The translations under genes were made by a program, and so were the position numbers. DNA of 64,000 nt, from assembly GCF_013337765.1 (NCBI RefSeq), contig NZ_VBSB01000005.1:186001-250000 (forward strand), read 5' to 3'. How positions within the stretch are numbered: position 1 is the stretch's first letter; each line of letters opens with the position of its first letter. Origin of the DNA: Mycolicibacterium sphagni. Its GTDB lineage: Bacteria > Actinomycetota > Actinomycetes > Mycobacteriales > Mycobacteriaceae. The notes below the pieces were generated by a model. That model saw only the letters and a program-made list of their open reading frames with translations, was not told where the DNA came from and did no database searches. This document shows, piece by piece, positions 42,484-51,641 of this stretch.

Positions 42484-44052
42484 ATGGATCCCTCGCCGCC
42501 TCCGCGAGCGGCCGCTGCGGGCAACCGCCACGGCCGTCATCGCGGGCGGTCCGGCAACGGCCGGCGGGCGTGGAAGATCATCGCGCGTTCCACGGTCGGA
42601 CTGGTTTCGCTGGTGGTCGTGATGCTCACCGGCCTGGCCTATTCGCAGGCTCACGGATTGCTGAGCGGAATCACAGTGTCGCAGGCGCTGGGCTCGGACG
42701 AACCGCGCTCCAGCGGCGGAGCGATGAACATTCTGCTGATCGGGCTCGATTCCCGCAAAGACCAGGCGGGCAACGAACTGCCCGATGAACTCCTCGACAA
42801 GCTGCATGCCGGGGATTCCGATTCGGGCGGCTACAACACCAACACCCTGATCCTCGTCCACATCAGCGCCGACGATCACGTCGTCGCGTTCTCGATACCG
42901 CGTGACGACTACGTGGCCGTCAGCGGGATCACGGGCTACAGCCATATCAAGATCAAGGAAGCCTACGGGCTGACGAAGTTTCAGACCGAGCAGAAGCTGG
43001 TCAACGAAGGCATCGGTGATCGCGCCGAACTGGAGCGTGCCGGGCGAGAGGCTGGGCGCAAGGCGACCATCCGCGCGGTACGCAATCTCACCGGCCAGCC
43101 CATCGACTACTTCGCCGAGGTCAACCTCGCCAGCTTCTACCATCTCGCCGAGAGCCTGGGCGGCGTCGACGTCTGCCTCAAACATGCCGTGCACGACGAC
43201 TACTCCGGGGCCAACTTTCCGGCCGGACCGCAGCGACTCAATGCCGAGCAGGCTTTGGCGTTCGTGCGCCAGCGGCACGGGCTGGAAAACGGGGATCTCG
43301 ATCGCACCCATCGCCAGCAGGCCTTCCTACTGTCGGTCTCGCGCGAGTTGCAGCAGTCCGGCTCGTTCACCGACCTGGACAAGTTCAAGCGGCTGATGGA
43401 CGTCGCCCGCCAGGACATCGTGCTATCACAAGGCTGGGGCGAGGACCAGTTCCGCAGGATGGCCGCACTGGCCGGCGGCAATGTCGAGTTCCGGACCTTG
43501 CCGGTGGTGCGCTACGACACCATCAACGGCCAGGACGTCAACATCGTCGATCCGTCCAAGATCCGAGCCGAGATCGCCAGGGCCATCGGCGGCGACGCTG
43601 CGACAGCAACCACCAGCACTGTGGCGCAACCGCTTCCACCGCCCAACCCCAAGACGGTGATCAGCATTGTCAACGCCAGCGACACCTCGGGCCTGGCCTC
43701 CCAAGCGGCCTCGCTGCTGGGCAAGCACGACTTCACGATCGACGAGGTCCGTGACCGCGAGTCCGGCGAACCGATCGACACCGTCATCACCTACGGCCCG
43801 GGTGGCCAGACCGATGCGCAGTCGGTGGCCACCGTGCTCGGTGTCGAGAACGCTCCGCAGGCCACCAGCGCGCTGGCCGCCGATCACGTGCGGGTCGTCC
43901 TCGGCCAGGGCTATGACGTCCCGCAGGAGCCGCTGGCCCAGGACGTCGTCGCGACCTCGACGACCAACCGCAGCTGGTCCGAGATGACCATCACCCCCAC
44001 CCCCGACCAGGGCGCACCGATCGACGGTGGCAAGGTCCCGTGTGTGAACTAG
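42484..44052 (+). CDS. LytR-CpsA-Psr (LCP) cell-wall ligase, CpsA-like
   Basis: A 522-residue protein with a basic N-terminus, one transmembrane helix (about 40-60), an extracytoplasmic LCP domain and a C-terminal LytR_C domain. The LCP domain shows LIGLDSRKDQ, SIPRDDYVAV and the arginine-rich FVRQRHGLENGDLDRTHRQQ. LCP enzymes transfer arabinogalactan-type polymers to peptidoglycan. Position relative to otsA fits Rv3484 (cpsA). The ATG at 42484 is preferred because upstream codons lack family similarity. Confidence 0.9.
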   Translation: MDPSPPPRAAAAGNRHGRHRGRSGNGRRAWKIIARSTVGLVSLVVVMLTGLAYSQAHGLLSGITVSQALGSDEPRSSGGAMNILLIGLDSRKDQAGNELPDELLDKLHAGDSDSGGYNTNTLILVHISADDHVVAFSIPRDDYVAVSGITGYSHIKIKEAYGLTKFQTEQKLVNEGIGDRAELERAGREAGRKATIRAVRNLTGQPIDYFAEVNLASFYHLAESLGGVDVCLKHAVHDDYSGANFPAGPQRLNAEQALAFVRQRHGLENGDLDRTHRQQAFLLSVSRELQQSGSFTDLDKFKRLMDVARQDIVLSQGWGEDQFRRMAALAGGNVEFRTLPVVRYDTINGQDVNIVDPSKIRAEIARAIGGDAATATTSTVAQPLPPPNPKTVISIVNASDTSGLASQAASLLGKHDFTIDEVRDRESGEPIDTVITYGPGGQTDAQSVATVLGVENAPQATSALAADHVRVVLGQGYDVPQEPLAQDVVATSTTNRSWSEMTITPTPDQGAPIDGGKVPCVN

Positions 44053-44062
44053 CTTGGATGGC

Positions 44063-44953
44063 ATGCGCGTAGGAGTCATCGGACTGGGCAACATGGGCGC
44101 GGGCATCGCCGCGAATCTGATCAAGGCGGGCCACGACGTGACCGTCTACAACCGGTCGCGGCCGAAAGTCGATGCTCTGGTGGCACAGGGCGCCCGGCCC
44201 GCCGAGACCGTGGCCGACGCGTGCGGCGGCGACGTCGTGCTGACGATGCTCGCCAACGACGAGGCCGTGGCGGGGGTGGCGTTCGGTGACGGCGGCATCA
44301 TCGCGTCGGCCGCACCAGGGACCGTCCACATCTCGTCGAGCACGATCAGTGTCGATCTCTCGAAACGCCTGACCGAGGCGCACGCCACCGCCGGGCGGGG
44401 ATTCGTCGCGGCCCCGGTGTTCGGCCGGCCGGAAGCCGCCGCGGCCGCGGCGTTGTTCGTCGTCGCCGCCGGCCCGACCGAGACCGTGAATTCGGTGACG
44501 CCGGTATTCGATGCGATCGGCCAACGAACCTTCGTGGTGTCCGAAGACCCGTCGGCGGCCAACCTGGTCAAGCTGAGCGGCAACTTCCTCATCGGCTCGG
44601 TGATCGAATCACTGGGTGAGGCGATGGCGCTGGTGGACCGCGGCGGCGTCGACAAACACCAGTACCTGGACATCCTGACCTCGACGCTGTTCTCGGCCCC
44701 GGTCTACCGGACCTACGGCAGTCTCATCGCCAGTGAACAGTTCGAGCCCGCCGGATTCGCAGCACCGTTGGGCCTCAAGGACATTCGGCTGGTGTTGTCG
44801 GCCGCCGAAGAACTGCGGGTGCCGTTGCCCATCGCGAGCCTGCTACGCGACCGGTTTCTGCGGCTGCTCGCCGAGGGGGGCGACCAGCTGGATTGGTCGG
44901 CGATCAGCAGCCTTGCGGCCCGTGACGCGGGAGCCTCAGACCACTCCGCGTAG
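44063..44953 (+). CDS. Beta-hydroxyacid dehydrogenase (3-hydroxyisobutyrate dehydrogenase family)
   Basis: A 296-residue NAD(P)-binding protein. It has the N-terminal GVIGLGNMGAGIAANLIKAGH, and the catalytic-lysine region KLSGNFLIGSV. The family reduces semialdehydes or oxidises 3-hydroxyacids. It starts ten bases after the LCP gene and overlaps the convergent SDR by 18 bases. It is absent from the corresponding M. tuberculosis interval as I recall it. The substrate is unassigned. Confidence 0.85.
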   Translation: MRVGVIGLGNMGAGIAANLIKAGHDVTVYNRSRPKVDALVAQGARPAETVADACGGDVVLTMLANDEAVAGVAFGDGGIIASAAPGTVHISSSTISVDLSKRLTEAHATAGRGFVAAPVFGRPEAAAAAALFVVAAGPTETVNSVTPVFDAIGQRTFVVSEDPSAANLVKLSGNFLIGSVIESLGEAMALVDRGGVDKHQYLDILTSTLFSAPVYRTYGSLIASEQFEPAGFAAPLGLKDIRLVLSAAEELRVPLPIASLLRDRFLRLLAEGGDQLDWSAISSLAARDAGASDHSA

Positions 44954-45766
44954 CGCGTCGGCGCCCAGGGCGGGCTCCAACATCGCCGAGTAATCCGGGC
45001 CGCGGCGCAGGTTCTGTCCGCCGTCGACGCCGATGATCTGTCCGGTGATCCACTGGGCGGCATCGCTGAGTAGGAACAGCGCCGTGTTGGCGACGTCCTC
45101 GACCTCGCCGGGGCGCGGCAACGGCGTGCACTCCGCATAGTCGCCGCTGAGTTCGGGTGAGTCGAGCACCAGCTGCACGAGCTCGGTGCGGATGAGTCCC
45201 GGCCGGATGCCGTTGACCCGCACCCAGGACGCGCCGAGTTCGTCGGCGGCCAGCTTGATGAGATGATCCAGACCCGCCTTGGTCACGCCATACGGCCCGA
45301 ACCAGCGGTGGGTGTTACTGGACGCGATCGACGAGATACCGACGAATGAACCGCCGCCACCGCGCACCATCTGGCGGGCCGAGTGCTTGAGGACGTACAT
45401 CGAGCCGTTGATGTTGAGGTCCACGGTGGCGCGCCACGCCTCGGAGTCCATCTGGGTGATCGGGCCGATGGTCTGCGAACCGCCCGCACAGTGCACGACA
45501 CCGTTCAGCCGGCCGTTCCATGCCGTGGCCGCGTCGACGACAGCGGCGATCTGGTCTTCGTTGGTGACGTCGGCAGGCTCGTAGTTGACGTTGCCCTTCG
45601 GCGCGACGGCCTTGATCTCGTCGACGGCCGCGGCCAGCCGATCGGCGCTGCGGCCGATGATCATGACGTTGGCGCCGGCCTTGGCCAGCCCCTCCGCCAC
45701 ACCCTTGCCGATCCCGCTGCCACCACCGGTGACCAGGTACGTCCGATCCTCGAACGAGAGCTGCAC
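44936..45766 (-). CDS. Short-chain dehydrogenase (Rv3485c-like) with KstR-type upstream site
   Basis: A 276-residue classical SDR with VTGGGSGIGKG, the GISSIAS serine region and catalytic YGVTK. The GTG at 45766 begins the conserved core; longer frames add basic, non-conserved sequence. A perfect palindrome TGGAACAGGTTCCA lies 22 bases upstream. The position beside the cpsA-like gene fits Rv3485c. A steroid or fatty-acyl substrate is plausible from the operator only. Confidence 0.85.
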   Translation of the reverse strand: MQLSFEDRTYLVTGGGSGIGKGVAEGLAKAGANVMIIGRSADRLAAAVDEIKAVAPKGNVNYEPADVTNEDQIAAVVDAATAWNGRLNGVVHCAGGSQTIGPITQMDSEAWRATVDLNINGSMYVLKHSARQMVRGGGGSFVGISSIASSNTHRWFGPYGVTKAGLDHLIKLAADELGASWVRVNGIRPGLIRTELVQLVLDSPELSGDYAECTPLPRPGEVEDVANTALFLLSDAAQWITGQIIGVDGGQNLRRGPDYSAMLEPALGADALRGVV

Positions 45767-46224
45767 GCCGCACTCCTCACACAAAACTGGAACAGGTTCC
45801 ACGTATCGAACCACGGCACCGCGTCGTCGCATAGGGCCCGTCCCACTGCCCCGCGACGCCCGATCCGCTTCCAGATTCAGGATCGCCGCCAGCGAACATC
45901 TGGCAGCGCACAATCCGACCCCATTCGGTCGTTCTTAACGCCGTCTTAAGTCAGCAATAACACGCGATCTGAGGGGGTCCGGTCGACCATTCCGATCGGG
46001 TATACACATCGTCGATATTCCGGCATCGCCATTCCAACTGGGCGGTATTGCCCGTCGTAAGACCCGGTCAGGCCGCACCAATACTTTCGGACCTAAAATA
46101 TTGACAGGGGTGTAACAGGCAGTCGGTGGGTTTCGATAAAACCGCCGAACAACCACGGGACGGGGAAGGCAGCCATACACTGCCCTGACACGGCCACTCA
46201 GCAAACCGAGTAGAAGGCACAAAC
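45767..46224. other. 458-base non-coding interval
   Basis: I see no credible gene here. It holds the KstR-like palindrome (45788-45801) and a weak 11-base-period repeat, TTAAC, TTAAG, ATAAC, at 45935-45961. There is also a lone TATACA at 46001-46006, a TTGACA at 46105-46110 and a GGCAG/CTGCC hairpin before the first small secreted gene. It probably carries divergent promoters. Confidence 0.6.
45788..45801. promoter_or_regulatory. KstR-type palindrome upstream of SDR
   Basis: TGGAACAGGTTCCA is a palindrome whose arms match exactly (only the two central bases differ). It fits TnnAACnnGTTnnA at every fixed position. It is 22 bases before the GTG of the SDR at 44936-45766. Confidence 0.6.
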
Positions 46225-46539
46225 ATGGCAAATCTGAAGAATTCGGCGCGGCGCTTGGCCTTGGCCGGCGGCTTCGCGCTGGCAGTGGCGGCGGCGCCGG
46301 CACTGGCAGCTTTCACCGTCCCGTCGACCGGATCCGTGGCGGCCTGCCCGCCCGGCCAAGTGGTCAACCCGGCAACCGGCGGGTGTGACGTACAGACTCC
46401 GACAGGCCCGCAGGGCGGCCTGCCTCAGGTGCAAGGTATCCCTTGCACAGGCGCAAACACCGGTCAGTGCATAGGATTGCAGCAAGAGCAGCAGGCTCCC
46501 GCAGTGCAACCCCGCTCCACTGTCTCGTCCAGTCCGTAG
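46225..46539 (+). CDS. Small secreted Cys protein, SSSP-tail family, copy 1
   Basis: A 104-residue exported protein. A signal peptide is cleaved near ALA-AFT. The mature part has a CPPGQVVNPATGGC box, then IPCTGANTGQCIGLQ, and ends in STVSSSP. Four Cys are arranged as two pairs. The ribosome site GTAGAAGG precedes the ATG. It is the first of three tandem relatives and has no recognised function. Confidence 0.78.
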   Translation: MANLKNSARRLALAGGFALAVAAAPALAAFTVPSTGSVAACPPGQVVNPATGGCDVQTPTGPQGGLPQVQGIPCTGANTGQCIGLQQEQQAPAVQPRSTVSSSP

Positions 46540-46591
46540 AAACGGAGGGCCGGCTTCGGAACTCCGTCGACTTCTCTAGGAAGTGTGAAGA

Positions 46592-46978
46592 ATGGCGATT
46601 TCCTCCTCAGTCGGCCGCCGAGTTCTCCTCGCCGGTGGATTCAGCATCGCGATCGCGGCCGCGCCCGCCGTTGCCTTCTTCGCGTCGCCGGCCGGTGCAC
46701 CGGCGGGTCCCGCCATCGCCTGCCCGGCCGGCGAGTCCGAGGATCTCTACACCGACCAGTGCATTCCTGAGATGGTGCCGAACCAGCCGGGCGGCAATTA
46801 CCCCACGACGTCGAGCGGCGGCGGTAACGTCACCTACTCGACCCCGGGCGACTCCAGCAGCCTGCCCGAGGTCCAGGGCATCCCCTGCACGGGCCACAAC
46901 ACCGGCCAGTGCATCGGCCTGCAGGAGAATCAGGTGCCCGAGGTCAGTCCACATTCGAGCATTTCGTCTAGCCCGTAG
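46592..46978 (+). CDS. Small secreted Cys protein, SSSP-tail family, copy 2
   Basis: A 128-residue relative of the preceding gene. Signal peptide, CPAGESEDLYTDQC box, a Gly/Ser-rich spacer, then IPCTGHNTGQCIGLQEN and the terminal SSISSSP. The ATG follows a 52-base gap, so cotranscription is likely. The function is unknown. Confidence 0.78.
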   Translation: MAISSSVGRRVLLAGGFSIAIAAAPAVAFFASPAGAPAGPAIACPAGESEDLYTDQCIPEMVPNQPGGNYPTTSSGGGNVTYSTPGDSSSLPEVQGIPCTGHNTGQCIGLQENQVPEVSPHSSISSSP

Positions 46979-47004
46979 CCAGCGGGAGGATCAGAGAGGC
47001 AACG

Positions 47005-47436
47005 ATGCCGGTCCATTCCACCTGGATGGGAAAGCTGCTGACCGCGAGTGCGTTTGCGCTCGCGGTCGCCGCGGCTCCGATGGCGCACGCCGAAGGCGGC
47101 ATACCCGAGCCGGGGCCGCAGCCGGGACCGGTGTCATCGCAACCAGGTGGAACGGCGGGCTGCCAGTCCGGCGAGTCGCTGGACCCGTCGACCGGTAACT
47201 GCACGCCGACCATGACCCCGGTGGCGACAACCAACGGCGACCAGGCGTTCGACGATTTGCAGCCGCGCACCACCCAAGACATGACCTCCACCATCGATAG
47301 CGGGGTCGGCGCCGACCTGGTACCCAATATCAACGGCTACCCCTGCACCGGCTACTGGGAGTCGGCGGCCTGTTACGAGGCCAGTCAGGACGAAGTCGCA
47401 GTCCAGCCCAAGTCGACGATTTCATCGAGCCCGTAG
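47005..47436 (+). CDS. Small secreted Cys protein, SSSP-tail family, copy 3
   Basis: A 143-residue, more diverged relative. The signal peptide is cleaved near AHA-EGG. It has a CQSGESLDPSTGNC box and a longer acidic middle. The GQCIGL element has become GYWESAACYEA, but GYPCTG and the terminal STISSSP remain. It starts 26 bases after copy 2. The function is unknown. Confidence 0.75.
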   Translation: MPVHSTWMGKLLTASAFALAVAAAPMAHAEGGIPEPGPQPGPVSSQPGGTAGCQSGESLDPSTGNCTPTMTPVATTNGDQAFDDLQPRTTQDMTSTIDSGVGADLVPNINGYPCTGYWESAACYEASQDEVAVQPKSTISSSP

Positions 47437-47467
47437 CCGCACAGTGCCCCTTCGCTAAGGTTGAGAG

Positions 47468-47632
47468 ATGCCCGCAAAATCTGATCCCACGGAAATTGAT
47501 GACGTGGAACCGCTGGCCGACAGCACGGCGCGCCAAGCTCGGCGCGTAGTCGCGGCCTATGCCACCGACGCCGACGAGTGTCGGGTCTTCCTGTCGATGC
47601 TCGGTATTGGACCGTCAAAGCTCGAGGCATAG
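47468..47632 (+). CDS. 54-residue protein upstream of otsA
   Basis: An ATG-to-TAG frame of 54 codons with typical mycobacterial codon use and an acidic N-terminus, ending LGIGPSKLEA. It ends three bases before the otsA GTG. M. tuberculosis annotates a small gene of about this size (Rv3489) at the same place. It has no signal peptide or recognised domain. It could be translated for coupling with otsA. Confidence 0.65.
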   Translation: MPAKSDPTEIDDVEPLADSTARQARRVVAAYATDADECRVFLSMLGIGPSKLEA

Positions 47633-47635
47633 CCC

Positions 47636-49093
47636 GTGGCAGGGAGCAGCAAAGCCCGCTCCGGAAATTCTGATTTCGTGGTGGTCGCCAACCGGTTGCC
47701 GATCGACATGGAGCGGCTGCCGGACGGCAGCCTGACCTGGAAACGCAGCCCTGGCGGTCTCGTCACCGCACTCGAGCCGTTGCTGCGCAAACAACGCGGC
47801 GCCTGGATCGGCTGGCCGGGCATCGTCGACGGCCCCGAGGAACCGATCGTCGAGGACGACCTTCAGCTCTTCCCGGTGCGGCTGTCCGCCGACGACGTGG
47901 CCGAGTACTACGAAGGTTTCTCCAACGCGACGCTGTGGCCGTTGTACCACGATGTGATCGTCAAGCCGATTTACCACCGCGAGTGGTGGGATCGCTACGT
48001 CGACGTCAACCGGCGGTTCGCCGAAGCGACATCGCGCGCGGCGGCCGAAGGCGCCACCGTGTGGGTCCAGGACTACCAGCTGCAACTGGTGCCCAAGATG
48101 CTGCGGATGTTGCGGCCCGACCTGACAATTGGGTTCTTCCTGCACATTCCGTTTCCGCCGGTGGAACTGTTCATGCAGATGCCGTGGCGGACCGAGATCA
48201 TCGAAGGCCTGCTTGGCGCGGATCTCGTCGGGTTCCACTTGCCAGGCGGCGCGCAGAACTTTCTGTTCCTGTCACGACGGCTGGTCGGCGCCAACACATC
48301 TCGGGCCTCGGTCGGTGTGCGATCGCGGTTCGGCGAAGTGCAGCTGGGCTTCCGCACCGTGAAGGTCGGCGCCTTTCCGATCTCCATCGATTCCGCCGAA
48401 ATGGACAGCAAGGCGCGCGATCGCAGCATCCGCCGACGGGCGAAGGAAATTCGCGCCGAGCTCGGCAATCCCCGCAAGATTCTGCTCGGCGTCGACCGGC
48501 TGGACTACACCAAGGGCATCGACGTTCGGCTCAGAGCTTTTTCGGAGTTGCTCGCCGAAGGGCGCGCCAAGGGCGACGACACCGTCCTGGTCCAGCTGGC
48601 GACTCCGAGCCGCGAGCGGGTGGACAGCTACCGCATCCTGCGCAACGAAATCGAGCAGCAGGTCGGCCACATCAACGGCGAATACGGCGAAGTCGGCCAC
48701 CCGGTTGTGCACTACCTGCACCGGCCGGTCCCCCGTGACGAGTTGATCGCCTTCTTCGTGGCCGCCGACGTGATGCTGGTGACGCCGTTCCGAGACGGGA
48801 TGAACCTGGTGGCCAAGGAGTACGTGGCCTGTCGCAGCGACCTGGGCGGTGCCCTGGTGCTCAGCGAATTCACCGGTGCCGCAGCCGAACTCCGTCAGGC
48901 TTACCTGACCAACCCGCATGACCTGGAGGGCCTCAAGGACACCATCGAGGCGGCCGTCAACCAGACTCCCGAAGAGGGCCGACGGCGGATGCGGGCGCTG
49001 CGGCGCCAAGTCCTCGCCCACGACGTCGACCGGTGGGCGCGGTCCTTCCTCGACGTACTGGCCAACGCCAACAGCAAGGGCGATCCGGATTAA
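47636..49093 (+). CDS. otsA: Trehalose-6-phosphate synthase OtsA
   Basis: A 485-residue GT20 retaining glycosyltransferase that makes trehalose 6-phosphate from a nucleotide-glucose donor and glucose 6-phosphate. Family motifs are present: [55 protein letters not shown]. The GTG at 47636 is three bases after the 54-aa ORF. Trehalose feeds mycolate transfer and stress protection. Confidence 0.95.
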   Translation: MAGSSKARSGNSDFVVVANRLPIDMERLPDGSLTWKRSPGGLVTALEPLLRKQRGAWIGWPGIVDGPEEPIVEDDLQLFPVRLSADDVAEYYEGFSNATLWPLYHDVIVKPIYHREWWDRYVDVNRRFAEATSRAAAEGATVWVQDYQLQLVPKMLRMLRPDLTIGFFLHIPFPPVELFMQMPWRTEIIEGLLGADLVGFHLPGGAQNFLFLSRRLVGANTSRASVGVRSRFGEVQLGFRTVKVGAFPISIDSAEMDSKARDRSIRRRAKEIRAELGNPRKILLGVDRLDYTKGIDVRLRAFSELLAEGRAKGDDTVLVQLATPSRERVDSYRILRNEIEQQVGHINGEYGEVGHPVVHYLHRPVPRDELIAFFVAADVMLVTPFRDGMNLVAKEYVACRSDLGGALVLSEFTGAAAELRQAYLTNPHDLEGLKDTIEAAVNQTPEEGRRRMRALRRQVLAHDVDRWARSFLDVLANANSKGDPD

Positions 49094-49119
49094 ATCCCCG
49101 CTCGCGGCCAGAAAACTGG

Positions 49120-50043
49120 CTAGTCGCCCATCAGGCCCATCACGCCGAACGTGCGCTCTGGGTCACGATCGGCAAAGTAAGCCTGCATGGAGGTGCCCAA
49201 GGTTGACGGATCCCACGCTGCTCCGTCGGCGTCGAATCGGTGTTCTGCCGTGGGAGCGGCCACCAGCGTGACCGACGGTCCGTAGACGACGAAGACCTGA
49301 CCGTTGACCTTGTCCGAGGCCGGCGCGGCCAGGAAGCGGACCAGCGTCACCACATGTTCGGGCGACAGCGGGTCGACCTCACCCTCGGCGAGTTCGGGAG
49401 CGTCGCCGAATACGTCGGCGGTCATCGCGGTGCGCGCCCGCGGAGCGATCGCGTTGGCCCGCACCCCGTAGCGCCCGAGTGCCCGCGACGCCGTCAGCGT
49501 CAGCGCCGTGATGCCTGCCTTGGCGGCACCGTAGTTGGCCTGGCCGATCGGCCCGGACAACCCGGCTTCCGACGTGGTGTTGATGATGCGGCCGTAGACC
49601 GAGCCGCCGTTATCCTTGGCCTGGTTCCGCCAATATGTCGCGGCATTGCGGGTGAGCAGGAAGTGCCCGCGCAGGTGCACCGCGATGACCGCGTCCCAGT
49701 CCTCGTCGGTCATGTTGAACAGCATGCGATCCCGGGTGATGCCGGCGTTGTTGACGACGATGCTCAGCCCACCGAGTCCATCAGCGGTCGCCACCAGTTC
49801 GTCGGCAGTCGAGCGCGCGCTGATGTCGCCGGCAACCGCCACGCCCTTGGAGCCCACGGCGTTGATCTCGTCGAGTACGTCGGACTCGTCGAGCGCCTTG
49901 GCCATGTCGTTGACGACGACGGTCGCGCCGGATTTGGCCAACCCGATGGCCTCGGCACGGCCGAGGCCCGAGGCGGCACCGGTCACCACGGCAACACGTC
50001 CGGACAGGTCGGTGGAGTCGTCAGACACGTCTTGTGCAGTCAA
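49120..50043 (-). CDS. hsd4A: Sterol side-chain 3-hydroxyacyl-CoA/17-beta-hydroxysteroid dehydrogenase
   Basis: A 307-residue SDR with VTGAASGLGRAEA, an NTTSEAG serine region and the catalytic YGAAK. Location and sequence match Rv3502c (hsd4A). That enzyme can oxidise 17-beta-hydroxysteroids and 3-hydroxyacyl-CoA intermediates of the sterol side chain. The start shown is TTG at 50043; a GTG at 50028 is an alternative. It lies downstream of fdxD on the same strand and shares the KstR site at 50353. Confidence 0.9.
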   Translation of the reverse strand: MTAQDVSDDSTDLSGRVAVVTGAASGLGRAEAIGLAKSGATVVVNDMAKALDESDVLDEINAVGSKGVAVAGDISARSTADELVATADGLGGLSIVVNNAGITRDRMLFNMTDEDWDAVIAVHLRGHFLLTRNAATYWRNQAKDNGGSVYGRIINTTSEAGLSGPIGQANYGAAKAGITALTLTASRALGRYGVRANAIAPRARTAMTADVFGDAPELAEGEVDPLSPEHVVTLVRFLAAPASDKVNGQVFVVYGPSVTLVAAPTAEHRFDADGAAWDPSTLGTSMQAYFADRDPERTFGVMGLMGD

Positions 50044-50056
50044 CTTACGAATACCT

Positions 50057-50248
50057 CTAGTCTTTGCGGGTCAGGGCGGCGCGAGGGCACTCGGCGATGG
50101 CCTGCTCGGCCAAGCCTTCCTCGTCGGCGGGGATCGGATCCTTGGTGACGATCACGTAGTCCTCGTCATCGAGTTCGAACAGGTCCGGGGCAATTCCCAC
50201 ACAGACAGCGTTACCTTCACAGCGATCACGGTCGACTTCGACACGCAT
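50057..50248 (-). CDS. fdxD: Ferredoxin FdxD
   Basis: A 63-residue acidic ferredoxin with CEGNAVC and a distal CP. Asn replaces the second cluster Cys, as in P450-linked 3Fe-4S-type ferredoxins. The ribosome site AAGGAGG is strong. It matches Rv3503c and is a likely electron donor for the sterol CYPs such as CYP142 encoded 10 kb away. Confidence 0.9.
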   Translation of the reverse strand: MRVEVDRDRCEGNAVCVGIAPDLFELDDEDYVIVTKDPIPADEEGLAEQAIAECPRAALTRKD

Positions 50249-50352
50249 GACAACCTCCTTGCCTGACTGCCCCGCGGGCTGGGGCGTTCGCAGCACCACG
50301 ATACGACCAGATCATTCAATACCTGGCCTGAACCGGCGCTGGACCACAAGAC

Positions 50353-50366
50353 TAGAACGTGTTACA
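50353..50366. promoter_or_regulatory. KstR operator between fdxD and fadE26
   Basis: TAGAACGTGTTACA fits TnnAACnnGTTnnA at all fixed positions. It is 57 bases before fadE26 and 105 before fdxD, so one site can control both divergent transcripts. The same 14-mer recurs at 58644. Confidence 0.85.
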
Positions 50367-50422
50367 ACCAGGAGTGTCGGCGGGTCGCCGACGGTAAGCA
50401 ACTCCAGCGAAGGATCGAGCCG

Positions 50423-51607
50423 ATGCGGATCAGTTACACGCCCGAACAAGAGGAGCTGCGCCGCGAGCTCCGGACCTACTTCGGCAAGCTGATGACCCCG
50501 GAGCGCCAGGAAGCGCTGATGTCGACGACGGGCGGCGAGATCGGCACCGGCAACGTCTACCGCGAGACGGTTTCGCAGATGGGCAAGGACGGCTGGCTCA
50601 CGCTGAACTGGCCGACGGAGTACGGCGGCCAGAACCGCACCCCGATGGACTCCCTGATCTTCACCGACGAGGCGGCCGTCGCCGGCGCCCCGGTGCCCTT
50701 TCTGACCATCAACAGCGTCGCGCCGACGATCATGGCGTTCGGCACCGAAGAGCAGAAGTCGTTCTACCTGCCCAAGATCGCCGCCGGTGACCTGCACTTC
50801 GCGATCGGCTACTCCGAGCCGGGCGCCGGCACCGACCTGGCGGCCCTGCGCACCACCGCGGTTCGCGACGGCGACGACTACGTGGTCAACGGCCAGAAGA
50901 TGTGGACCAGCCTGATCCAGTACGCCGACTACGTCTGGCTGGCGGTGCGCACCAACACCGAGGCCAAGAAGCACCGCGGCATCTCGGTGCTCATCGTGCC
51001 GACGACCTCGGAGGGTTTCTCGTGGACGCCGGTGCACACGATGGCCGGTGTCGGCACGAGTGCCACCTACTACCAGGACGTGCGAGTCCCGGCATCGAGC
51101 CGAGTCGGCGACGAGAACGCCGGCTGGAAGCTGGTCACCAACCAGCTCAACCATGAGCGGGTCGCGCTGGTGTCGGCCCAGCCGATCTTCCTGGCGCTCA
51201 ACCAGGTTCGCGAGTGGGCGCAGAACACCAAGGATGTACACGGCAATCGCCTGATCGACTCCGAGTGGGTGCAGCTCAATCTCGCCCGCGTACTGGCCAA
51301 GGTCGAATACCTCAAGCTGATCAACTGGGAGCTGGCGTCGGCCAAGACCGGAACGCTCAACCCCGCCGACGCCTCGGCAGCCAAGGTCTTCGGCACCGAG
51401 CTGGCCACCGAGGCCTACCGGCTGCTGATGGAGATCCTCGGCCCATCGGCCACGCTGCGCCAGGATTCGCACGGTGCACTGCTGCGCGGCCGTGTCGAGC
51501 GCATGCACCGCGCCGCCCTCATCCTGACCTTCGGCGGCGGCACCAACGAGATCCAGCGCGACATCATCGGCATGGTCGCGCTGGGCCTGCCCCGAGTCAA
51601 CCGCTAA
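50423..51607 (+). CDS. fadE26: Acyl-CoA dehydrogenase FadE26 (ChsE4), sterol side chain
   Basis: A 394-residue acyl-CoA dehydrogenase subunit with WPTEYGG, YSEPGAGTDLAALRT and the C-terminal FGGGTNEIQRDIIG. In M. tuberculosis the FadE26-FadE27 heterotetramer (ChsE4-ChsE5) dehydrogenates 3-oxocholest-4-en-26-oyl-CoA at the start of side-chain beta-oxidation. The partner gene follows after 34 bases. The KstR site lies upstream. Confidence 0.95.
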   Translation: MRISYTPEQEELRRELRTYFGKLMTPERQEALMSTTGGEIGTGNVYRETVSQMGKDGWLTLNWPTEYGGQNRTPMDSLIFTDEAAVAGAPVPFLTINSVAPTIMAFGTEEQKSFYLPKIAAGDLHFAIGYSEPGAGTDLAALRTTAVRDGDDYVVNGQKMWTSLIQYADYVWLAVRTNTEAKKHRGISVLIVPTTSEGFSWTPVHTMAGVGTSATYYQDVRVPASSRVGDENAGWKLVTNQLNHERVALVSAQPIFLALNQVREWAQNTKDVHGNRLIDSEWVQLNLARVLAKVEYLKLINWELASAKTGTLNPADASAAKVFGTELATEAYRLLMEILGPSATLRQDSHGALLRGRVERMHRAALILTFGGGTNEIQRDIIGMVALGLPRVNR

Positions 51608-51641
51608 CGACGACCTGAGACCTGAAAGACATAGGACTGAC

